The position numbers were made by a program, and so were the translations under genes. A stretch of DNA of 12,839 nucleotides from Anaeromonas sp052088025 (lineage in GTDB: Bacteria > Bacillota > Clostridia > Tissierellales > SIT17), in the NCBI RefSeq assembly GCF_052088025.1, contig NZ_JBQCYD010000058.1, forward strand, positions 1 through 12,839, given 5' to 3'. Positions 7,404-12,839 of this stretch are shown here, piece after piece (the first letter of the stretch is position 1; each line of letters starts with the position of its first letter). Under the pieces are notes generated by a model that searched no databases, was not told where the DNA came from, and saw only the letters and a program-made list of their open reading frames with translations.

Positions 7404-8210
7404 ATGGAAAGAAGTGAAATTAAAAACTTATTGATATTATCAATACTTGCGGGTAAGATAATGCTTAAAAATGGTGCAGAAACTTATAGGGTTGAAGATA
7501 CTATTGCAAGGATATGTAAATCAAGAAATATAGACTTTGTAGAGACATTTGTTACTCCAACAGGCATATTTTTATCAGTTGAACATGAAGATGATTTATT
7601 TTCTTATATAAAAAGAATCAATTCAATATCTATAGACTTACATAAAATAGAAATGGTAAATGATTTTTCAAGAAATTTTGTATCTACAGATATGACTATA
7701 TCAGAAGGTATAAAAAAATTAACTATGATAGATCAAGGTATTCCTTATAAAAATAAAATCAGATATTTATTTGCTGGAGTTGCAGGAGGTTTTTTTACAC
7801 TTATGTTTGATGGAAGTTTACTGGATTTTCTAGCTTCTTTTATAACTAGTTCTTCTCTAATTTTTTTACTAGATCAAATAAAAAAATTACCTATATCATT
7901 CTTCTTATCAAATGTAATTGGTGGAATTTTTGTGACATTTTTTGCTGTAATATTATATACCTTAGGTCTTGGTAGCAATATAAATAATATAATAATAGGC
8001 TCCCTTATGTTACTGGTTCCTGGTGTTGCTATTACAAATGCAATACGAGATTCTATATCTGGAGATTTCTTATCAGGTATTTCAAGAACTGTAGAAGCTA
8101 TAATAATAGCACTTGCTATAGCTTTAGGAGTAGGTGTAACCTTAAGAATTATTGTAAATGCATTTGGAAATATTGATAATATAAGGAGTGCTGTAAATGT
8201 TTTATTTTAA
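7404..8210 (+). CDS. Threonine/serine exporter, ThrE large-part (DUF1212-type) subunit
   Basis: This 268-residue protein matches the N-terminal part of the ThrE amino-acid exporter family (YjjP-like). The cytoplasmic N-terminal half carries the signature NGAETYRVEDT (23-33). The second half is a set of about five membrane helices from residue 120, with the conserved run LVPGVAITNAIRD...GDFLSG (204-225). In Corynebacterium ThrE both halves are fused; here the second half is the next gene. The ATG is preceded by GGGGTGA. Export of threonine/serine is inferred from the family; the real substrate may differ (in some bacteria relatives move dicarboxylates). It overlaps the following gene by 14 bases and is divergent from glyA. 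Confidence 0.88.
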   Translation: MERSEIKNLLILSILAGKIMLKNGAETYRVEDTIARICKSRNIDFVETFVTPTGIFLSVEHEDDLFSYIKRINSISIDLHKIEMVNDFSRNFVSTDMTISEGIKKLTMIDQGIPYKNKIRYLFAGVAGGFFTLMFDGSLLDFLASFITSSSLIFLLDQIKKLPISFFLSNVIGGIFVTFFAVILYTLGLGSNINNIIIGSLMLLVPGVAITNAIRDSISGDFLSGISRTVEAIIIALAIALGVGVTLRIIVNAFGNIDNIRSAVNVLF

Positions 8211-8643
8211 AAATTTTTTATTTGCCTTCCTGTCTACAATTGGATTTTCTATTATTTTTAATATATCTAGAGATTCCATTATTAAGTCAGGTGTAAACGG
8301 AGCTTTAGGATGGATAATTTATATATTATTTGTTAGGGTATTAAATTCCCCTGTTTCTGGTTCTTTTTTTGGTGCCCTAAGTGTTGGAATTATCGGAGAA
8401 TTTTTTGCTAGAAAGTTCAAAAAACCTGCTACTGTATTTATAATCCCTGGAATTATACCCTTGGTACCTGGATCTGGAATGTATTATACTATGGTCAATA
8501 TAACTAATAAAAATTTCTTAGAAGCTGCAGAAATAGGAAGTGAAACTATATTTATTGCAGCAGCTATAGCATCTGCAATAATAATTTCAATCTCTAGTGC
8601 AAAAATAATTAGAGAAACAAAGATGAAAAAAATGTACAAATAA
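8197..8643 (+). CDS. Threonine/serine exporter, ThrE small-part (ThrE_2/DUF3815-type) subunit
   Basis: This 148-residue membrane protein corresponds to the C-terminal half of ThrE (YjjB-like). About four to five hydrophobic segments are present, with the family signature IIPGIIPLVPGSGMYYTM (82-99). Its ATG lies 14 bases inside the previous gene and has AAGGAG eight bases upstream, so it is likely translationally coupled and forms a complex with its partner. The stop codon touches the foot of a bidirectional terminator. The basic C-terminus (RETKMKKMYK) suggests a cytoplasmic end. Substrate is inferred from family only. Confidence 0.88.
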   Translation: MFYFKNFLFAFLSTIGFSIIFNISRDSIIKSGVNGALGWIIYILFVRVLNSPVSGSFFGALSVGIIGEFFARKFKKPATVFIIPGIIPLVPGSGMYYTMVNITNKNFLEAAEIGSETIFIAAAIASAIIISISSAKIIRETKMKKMYK

Positions 8644-8678
8644 AAATGTTGCAAGATATTTTATCTTACAACATTTTT
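8642..8678. terminator. Bidirectional terminator between the thrE pair and csoR-like gene
   Basis: The stem has arms AAAAATGTTG / CAACATTTTT and an inner AAGATA / TATCTT, separated by one C-A mismatch, with a TTT loop. A-rich and T-rich flanks give a T-run on either strand. It sits exactly between the convergent stops (8643 and 8680), so it can end both transcripts. Confidence 0.85.
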
Positions 8679-8679
8679 A

Positions 8680-8952
8680 TTAATTATTATATTTCATTAT
8701 TATATTTATTAATTTTTGTATACTTTCTTCACTATCTTTTTCATCTGAGGAATCTCTTTTTATGCAGTTTTTAGTATAGTTTTCTAAAATTATACCTCCA
8801 ACTTTATTTAAAGCTGATTTAGCTGCTGTGATTTGAACAAGGATGTCTTCACAATATTTATCTTCTTCAATCATTTTTTGAATTCCTTTTATCTGACCTT
8901 CAATTTTTCTAAGCCTTGTTATAGAACTTTTCTTTGTAGTTATATCTTCCAT
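8680..8952 (-). CDS. CsoR/CstR-family transcriptional repressor lacking the copper-ligand histidine
   Basis: This 90-residue all-helical protein belongs to the CsoR/RcnR/FrmR/CstR family of DNA-binding repressors. Family features are RLRKIEGQIKGIQKMIEE (13-30) and QITAAKSALNKVGGIILEN (40-58). Copper-sensing CsoR uses Cys-His-Cys; here C34 and C63 are present with the usual 29-residue spacing, but the histidine position (four before the second Cys) is Y59. Two cysteines without the histidine is the pattern of CstR, the persulfide sensor of Staphylococcus. I therefore infer sensing of reactive sulfur or another thiol-reactive signal, not Cu(I). The ATG has GGAGG close upstream. It follows the RseC-like gene by 17 bases and is likely its cotranscribed, autoregulating partner. 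No copper ATPase or sulfur-oxidising gene is adjacent. Confidence 0.9.
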   Translation of the reverse strand: MEDITTKKSSITRLRKIEGQIKGIQKMIEEDKYCEDILVQITAAKSALNKVGGIILENYTKNCIKRDSSDEKDSEESIQKLINIIMKYNN

Positions 8953-8969
8953 ATTAAATCCTCCATAAA

Positions 8970-9392
8970 CTATATAACTTTTATAATTTTCAATTGATTA
9001 GTTTTATTTTTTTTGATATTATTATCAATTAATTTAAGTAAAAAATAAGATATAACTAAAGCTACAAAACCAGTCAAAATTCCTAGCACTTCATAACTTT
9101 CAAATCCAAGATTGTTAAAAAAATAAACACCTGATGATATTCCAACTATAAGCATTATTAAAGGTATTACATAAGCTATAAAAGCAGATTTCATAAGGGA
9201 CTTAGTTTCCATCTCTATTTCTACGAAATTACCTACCTTTGCACCTATAGTATTTTTTATATTTACTCTCATAGCAGGCACAGAGCACCCTCCACCACAA
9301 GATCCACATTTATCTCCACATGCACTAGTTCTTCTAACATCGACTACAGCATAATCATCTTTTGTTTCTACAACATATCCTACTTGATCCAT
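8970..9392 (-). CDS. RseC/MucC-family (SoxR-reducing system) Cys-rich membrane protein
   Basis: This 140-residue protein matches the RseC/MucC family, whose members act with the Rnf-like/Rsx electron-transfer machinery in reducing SoxR in E. coli and in sigma-E control. The N-terminal 40 residues hold C25-x3-C29-x2-C32-x3-C36, which could bind a metal or Fe-S cluster or do thiol chemistry. Then comes a basic/beta region (VEIEMETKSLMKSA) and two membrane helices, roughly 73-91 and 100-118, with a lysine-rich cytoplasmic tail. In clostridia such proteins often occur near rnf genes, but none are in this window. The ATG has GGGAGGAAA upstream. It is the first gene of a two-gene operon with the CsoR/CstR-like repressor, so its expression is probably controlled by that repressor; its role here is not known. 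Confidence 0.85.
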   Translation of the reverse strand: MDQVGYVVETKDDYAVVDVRRTSACGDKCGSCGGGCSVPAMRVNIKNTIGAKVGNFVEIEMETKSLMKSAFIAYVIPLIMLIVGISSGVYFFNNLGFESYEVLGILTGFVALVISYFLLKLIDNNIKKNKTNQLKIIKVI

Positions 9393-9405
9393 GTTTTTTC
9401 CTCCC

Positions 9406-9429
9406 TATTACTATATCTATATAGTAATA
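9406..9429. promoter_or_regulatory. Palindrome at the rseC-like promoter, candidate operator
   Basis: A 24-base palindrome has 11-base perfect arms (TATTACTATAT and its complement) around a two-base centre. It overlaps the last three bases of the -10 and covers the expected start site, ending just before the ribosome site: a classical repressor position. The CsoR/CstR-like protein encoded downstream is the obvious candidate ligand, although the GC-containing operators known for CsoR/CstR look different. In such AT-rich DNA chance is a real alternative. Confidence 0.5.
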
Positions 9430-9455
9430 ATATCATATAGAAAAACCTATTTCAA
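9427..9455 (-). promoter_or_regulatory. Promoter of the rseC-like/csoR-like operon
   Basis: The minus strand reads TTGAAA (9455-9450), 17 bases, then TATTAT (9432-9427). The -35 lies on the last codons of aspS (DELK then stop). The start would be near 9420, inside the palindrome. No terminator is seen between aspS and this promoter, so readthrough from hisS-aspS is also possible. Confidence 0.6.
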
Positions 9456-11234
9456 TTCATCTTTTATTACTTCTATTGAAAGTTCCTTGAGTTGTTCCTT
9501 TGTTATCTCAGTAGGAGCCTCTGTAAGAAGTGAGGTTGCATTTTGCGTTTTAGGAAATGCTATTACATCCCTTATATTCTTCATGCCAGTAAGGAGCATT
9601 ACAAGTCTATCAAGACCATATGCTATACCTCCATGAGGTGGAACGCCATATTTAAAGGCTTCAAGCAAGAAACCAAACTTCTTCCATGCTTCTTCTTCAC
9701 TAAAACCTAATGCTTTAAACATTGTTTGTTGAAGTTTAGCGTTATTTATTCTTATACTACCTCCACCTATTTCATCACCATTTATTACAATATCATAAGC
9801 TTTGGCGCGAACTTTATGCGGATTACTTTCAAGTAAGTCTATATCTTCATCTACCGGATGAGTAAATGGATGATGCTTTGCAACAAATCTATCTTCATCT
9901 TCATCATATTCAAATAGTGGGAATTCTGTTATCCATACCATTTCAAATTTATCTTCGTCAATAATATCTAAAAATTTAGCTATATGGCTTCTTAAAAACC
10001 CTAGTGAATCAAGAACTATTTTTTCACTATCAGCTACTATAAAAATTATATCTCCTTCATTGGCATCTAAAGTTTTCAATATATTTTCTAATTCTTCCTC
10101 GGATAAAAACTTGGCTATAGGAGATTCAATTCCATCATTTGTTACTTTCATCCAAGCAAGTCCTTTTGCTCCATAAGTCTTAACTTCTTTTTCTATTTTA
10201 GAAATCTTCTTTTTGCTGAATTTATCTGCATGATTATTTATATTTATAGCTCGAACTGTCCCACCACTATTAACTGCACCACTAAAAACTTTAAAATCTG
10301 AATTCTTTACCACATCTGATATATCATTTATTTTAAATCCAAATCTCAAATCTGGTTTATCAGAACCGAAACTATTCATCGCCTCATCATATTTCATTCT
10401 CTTTATCGGTAGTTCTATTTCTATACCTTTTATTTCTTTAAATATCTTATAAATTAGTTTTTCATTTAAACTTATGACATCTTCTATATCTACAAAAGAC
10501 ATCTCCACATCAACTTGAGTAAATTCTGGTTGTCTATTTGCCCTTAAATCTTCATCTCTAAAACATTTAACTATTTGATAATATCTATCCATACCAGAAA
10601 CCATCAAGAGTTGTTTCATAAGCTGAGGTGATTGAGGCAATGCATAAAATTTACCTGGATTTACTCTGCTTGGAACCAAATAATCTCTAGCTCCTTCTGG
10701 TGTAGGTTTGTTTAAAACTGGTGTTTCTATTTCTAAGAATGAATTTTCATCAAAGAAATTTCTTATGATTTTTGCTGCTTCATGTCTTATCTTAAGGTTT
10801 TTTTGCATTGATGGTTTTCTTAGATCTAAAAATCTGTATTTGAGTCTCATTTTTTCAGATACTTCATCATTATCTTTTATATATATAGGTGGAGTTTCTG
10901 ATTCATCTAATATTTTAAGCTCATATGCAAAAACTTCTATATTACCTGTAGGTATATCATCATTTTTTGATTGTCTCTCTACTACTTTTCCCCTTACTGC
11001 AATTACGTATTCACTTCTTAAACTATCTGCTTTTTCAAAACTTTCTTTTGAAACATCACTATCAAATACAATTTGTGAAATACCCGTTACATCTCTTAAA
11101 TCTACAAATATTAATCCACCCAAATTACGTCTTTTTTGTACCCAACCCATGAGTATTACTTCTTCATCTATATTTTTTTCTCTTAAATCTCCACACATAT
11201 GGCTTCTTCTAAGATTTCCTAATCCTTCACTCAT
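9447..11234 (-). CDS. aspS: Aspartyl-tRNA synthetase, bacterial type
   Basis: AspRS charges tRNA-Asp with aspartate in the cytoplasm. At 595 residues it is of the bacterial size. The OB-fold anticodon domain occupies about 1-125 (GWVQKRRNLGGLIFVDLRD at 30-48). Class II motif 1 lies near 155-180. Motif 2 is in FRDEDLRANRQPEFTQVD (225-242). The GAD insertion spans roughly 290-420, and motif 3 is GIAYGLDRLVMLLTG (536-550), followed by FPKTQNATSLLTEAP. The ATG has AAGGAGG six bases upstream. It starts three bases after the hisS stop, so it is the second gene of a hisS-aspS operon controlled by the upstream T-box. Whether it also charges tRNA-Asn (non-discriminating) cannot be judged from this window. 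Confidence 0.97.
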   Translation of the reverse strand: MSEGLGNLRRSHMCGDLREKNIDEEVILMGWVQKRRNLGGLIFVDLRDVTGISQIVFDSDVSKESFEKADSLRSEYVIAVRGKVVERQSKNDDIPTGNIEVFAYELKILDESETPPIYIKDNDEVSEKMRLKYRFLDLRKPSMQKNLKIRHEAAKIIRNFFDENSFLEIETPVLNKPTPEGARDYLVPSRVNPGKFYALPQSPQLMKQLLMVSGMDRYYQIVKCFRDEDLRANRQPEFTQVDVEMSFVDIEDVISLNEKLIYKIFKEIKGIEIELPIKRMKYDEAMNSFGSDKPDLRFGFKINDISDVVKNSDFKVFSGAVNSGGTVRAININNHADKFSKKKISKIEKEVKTYGAKGLAWMKVTNDGIESPIAKFLSEEELENILKTLDANEGDIIFIVADSEKIVLDSLGFLRSHIAKFLDIIDEDKFEMVWITEFPLFEYDEDEDRFVAKHHPFTHPVDEDIDLLESNPHKVRAKAYDIVINGDEIGGGSIRINNAKLQQTMFKALGFSEEEAWKKFGFLLEAFKYGVPPHGGIAYGLDRLVMLLTGMKNIRDVIAFPKTQNATSLLTEAPTEITKEQLKELSIEVIKDELK

Positions 11235-11237
11235 TCT

Positions 11238-12503
11238 TTACCTCCTTATTTTTTTCTTGATATTTTCTACTATGTTTTCTAAACTTATCTCTTCTTGCTC
11301 ACTAGTTTTCATATTTTTAATTTTTACACTTTTATTTTCTATTTCATCATTGCCTATGACTATTGTATAAGTAGAGTTTAACTTATTTGAATATTTAAAT
11401 TGTGCTTTTACACTTCTATTTAAATGATCTAAATCTGAAGATATGTTTATTTCTCTTAGATCCTTTACTATCTTCATTGCAAGAGCTTTTGATTTTTCAT
11501 CCATTGTAACTATAAATATATCTAAATCATCATCTTTAGGTAGCTCTATATCATTGTTTTCTAAAGTAAGAAGTAATCTCTCCATGCCCATTCCAAATCC
11601 TATAGCTGGCGTGTGAGGTCCTCCTATTTGCTCTACTAATCCATCATATCTTCCCCCACCGCATACAGTACTCTTTGCACCGATTTCAGATGATATAAAT
11701 TCAAATGCTGTTTTAGTATAATAATCAAGTCCTCTTACAATTCTTGGATTAACAATATATTCAATCTCTAAATTATCTAAATAAGCTTTAACCATATCAA
11801 AATGTTGATTGCATTCATCACACAGGTAATCTAACATTGTTGGAGCATCTTCTAATTGCTTTTGACAATTGTCATTTTTACAATCCAATATCCTCATAGG
11901 ATTAGTGTCAAATCTAGAGTTACAAGTTTCACATAAATCATCTAATTTTTCATTTAAAAACTCTTTTAAAGCTTGATCATAATTTGGTCTGCATTTAGAA
12001 CATCCTATACTATTAATTTGAAGTTCAATTCCTTTGATTCCTAATTTCTTATATAAATTATCTAAAATACTCATTACTTCAGCATCAATTGAAGGACTTT
12101 CACTTCCATATACCTCTACACCAAATTGATGATGTTCTCTAAGTCTTCCTTTTTGAGGTCTTTCATATCTAAATATAGGAGTTATATAAAAAGTTTTTAT
12201 AGGTTGTGGATCTGCATATAGTTTATTTTCTATATAACTTCTTGCAGCAGGGGCTGTTCCTTCTGCTTTTAAAGTTATGCTCCTATCACCCTTATCCAAA
12301 AAAGTATACATTTCTTTTTGAACTACATCAGTAGTTTCTCCAACTCCTCTTTCAAATAATTCAGTATGTTCAAAAGTAGGTGTCCTAAGTTCTTTATATC
12401 CGAAATTATTACAAACTTCTCTAAATACTTTCTCTAGATATTGCCATTTATATGATTCATTAGGTAATACATCTTTTGTTCCTCTTGGCGCTCTTGTTAG
12501 CAT
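11238..12503 (-). CDS. hisS: Histidyl-tRNA synthetase
   Basis: HisRS charges tRNA-His with histidine as a cytoplasmic dimer. The 421-residue length is normal. Conserved parts are PRGTKDVLP (6-14), motif 2 region FRYERPQKGRLREHHQFGVE (111-130), the histidine-specific RGLDYYTKTAFEF (257-269), GGGRYDGL (282-289), motif 3 GFGMGMERLL (302-311) and a C-terminal anticodon domain from about 325. The inserted region 168-231 has four cysteine pairs (CSKC, CETC, CKNDNC, CDEC), a form common in clostridial HisRS and absent from B. subtilis; a zinc site is plausible. The ATG has AGGAGG nine bases upstream. It is the first gene of the hisS-aspS operon, downstream of a T-box riboswitch. Confidence 0.98.
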   Translation of the reverse strand: MLTRAPRGTKDVLPNESYKWQYLEKVFREVCNNFGYKELRTPTFEHTELFERGVGETTDVVQKEMYTFLDKGDRSITLKAEGTAPAARSYIENKLYADPQPIKTFYITPIFRYERPQKGRLREHHQFGVEVYGSESPSIDAEVMSILDNLYKKLGIKGIELQINSIGCSKCRPNYDQALKEFLNEKLDDLCETCNSRFDTNPMRILDCKNDNCQKQLEDAPTMLDYLCDECNQHFDMVKAYLDNLEIEYIVNPRIVRGLDYYTKTAFEFISSEIGAKSTVCGGGRYDGLVEQIGGPHTPAIGFGMGMERLLLTLENNDIELPKDDDLDIFIVTMDEKSKALAMKIVKDLREINISSDLDHLNRSVKAQFKYSNKLNSTYTIVIGNDEIENKSVKIKNMKTSEQEEISLENIVENIKKKIRR

Positions 12504-12540
12504 ATTAAAAAACCTCCTAAAATTTATTTTGGGTAAAATA

Positions 12541-12580
12541 AAAAACTCCTATCCCTATAAACATAGAAAGGGACGAGAGT
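12541..12580 (-). terminator. T-box-controlled intrinsic terminator before hisS
   Basis: On the minus strand ACTC and TCCCT (from 12580) pair with AGGGA and GGAGT (to 12545), followed by a T-run. The same CGTCCC segment can instead pair with the T-box to form the antiterminator, so the two structures exclude each other. It ends about 37 bases before the hisS start. Confidence 0.9.
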
Positions 12581-12780
12581 TTAAGTTTCCCGTGGTGCCA
12601 CCCAAATTGGTATATAACCCACTTAAAATCTTTAACGCAGATATACGAATAATCCTACTTCAGTTCAAATTATTTACTCTAAGGTGTCTTCATAAATTAT
12701 CATTACTAATTTTCACCAAATATTAGCTCTCTAAAAATGACAAAATTTATTACTATTCCTCTTCATAGTATGTTTATATT
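12541..12780 (-). promoter_or_regulatory. T-box riboswitch leader of hisS-aspS
   Basis: T-box leaders read the charging of a tRNA and permit transcription when it is uncharged. Minus-strand elements in order: AGTA of the specifier loop; the AGAGAGC start of the stem I arm; a distal hairpin CTAAT/ATTAG around TTTGGTGAAA; the specifier region TGAAGACACC; stem III (GTATAT/ATATAC); the T-box core GGGTGGCACCACG (12603-12591); and the terminator. The specifier region holds GACAC (12688-12684), which contains both GAC (Asp) and CAC (His). The acceptor-binding bulge is TGGC (12600-12597), which pairs with GCCA, fitting a tRNA with G73 (tRNA-Asp), whereas bacterial tRNA-His normally has C73. The antiterminator forms as GGG-[bulge]-ACG with CGT-CCC. 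The remainder of this non-coding stretch is the spacer and ribosome site of hisS. Confidence 0.95.
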
Positions 12781-12786
12781 GTATTT

Positions 12787-12815
12787 ATTATAATTTATTA
12801 AAAGTTTTCTGTCAA
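12787..12815 (-). promoter_or_regulatory. Consensus SigA promoter of the hisS-aspS operon
   Basis: The minus strand reads TTGACA (12815-12810), exactly 17 bases, then TATAAT (12792-12787), a full consensus match in both boxes. Transcription would begin near 12780, at the 5' edge of the T-box leader. The remaining bases to the right edge show nothing recognisable. Confidence 0.92.
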
Positions 12816-12839
12816 CATTTGTTTTAAAGCTTTCATTTT

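Noticed and set aside
10708..11370. Long plus-strand open frame (220 codons) opposite aspS
   Set aside because: It is antisense to well-conserved AspRS and HisRS-adjacent sequence, has no ribosome site and shows low-complexity composition typical of a frame opposite an AT-rich gene.
12529..12726. Plus-strand open frame of 65 codons opposite the hisS leader
   Set aside because: It lies across the T-box and terminator on the other strand; the sequence is explained by the riboswitch, and the protein resembles nothing.

Overview
This window is AT-rich, has tight Gram-positive ribosome binding sites, and carries spoIVA and a hisS-aspS T-box operon. Together these point to a spore-forming low-GC Firmicute, most likely an anaerobe of the Clostridia/Tissierellia group; the sequence alone does not support a genus. 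Every gene is on the minus strand except one two-gene plus-strand operon in the middle. I see no insertion sequence, prophage, CRISPR array, tRNA or rRNA, and no sign of recent transfer. It looks like conserved chromosomal core rather than an accessory island, and I found no clearly novel multi-gene system.

Layout, left to right. (1) spoIVA, the spore-coat basement-layer ATPase (positions 1-1475, minus), runs off the left edge lacking only its last codon and stop. (2) A four-gene minus-strand operon spans 5882 to 1619: a PDZ/radical SAM/DUF512 protein of unknown function, der (ribosome-assembly GTPase), plsY and gpsA (both for phosphatidic acid synthesis). It ends at a 42-bp palindromic terminator. 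(3) glyA (serine hydroxymethyltransferase) stands alone with its own promoter and a terminator hairpin that contains its stop codon. (4) A split ThrE-type amino-acid exporter (two overlapping genes, plus strand) diverges from glyA; the shared 130-bp spacer holds back-to-back promoters inside a long inverted repeat. (5) rseC-like and csoR/cstR-like genes form a small minus-strand operon with a promoter overlapping a palindrome. (6) hisS-aspS, an aminoacyl-tRNA synthetase operon, lies downstream of a consensus promoter and a complete T-box riboswitch.

Functional links. plsY and gpsA both serve glycerophospholipid synthesis: GpsA makes sn-glycerol-3-phosphate and PlsY acylates it. GlyA handles serine/glycine (and in side reactions threonine-type substrates), and the divergent ThrE pair is predicted to export threonine/serine. 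The CsoR-family repressor lacks the usual copper-ligand histidine and is translated after a Cys-rich membrane protein, which suggests thiol or sulfur-species sensing rather than copper sensing.

Points most worth following are the hisS-aspS T-box with overlapping Asp (GAC) and His (CAC) codons and an acceptor-end match to tRNA-Asp; the palindrome at the rseC-csoR promoter; and the 20-bp-arm inverted repeat between glyA and thrE. Three start sites were chosen from ribosome-binding-site evidence and differ from the longest open frame or from ATG: plsY (TTG at 3231), glyA (TTG at 7255) and spoIVA (GTG at 1475).
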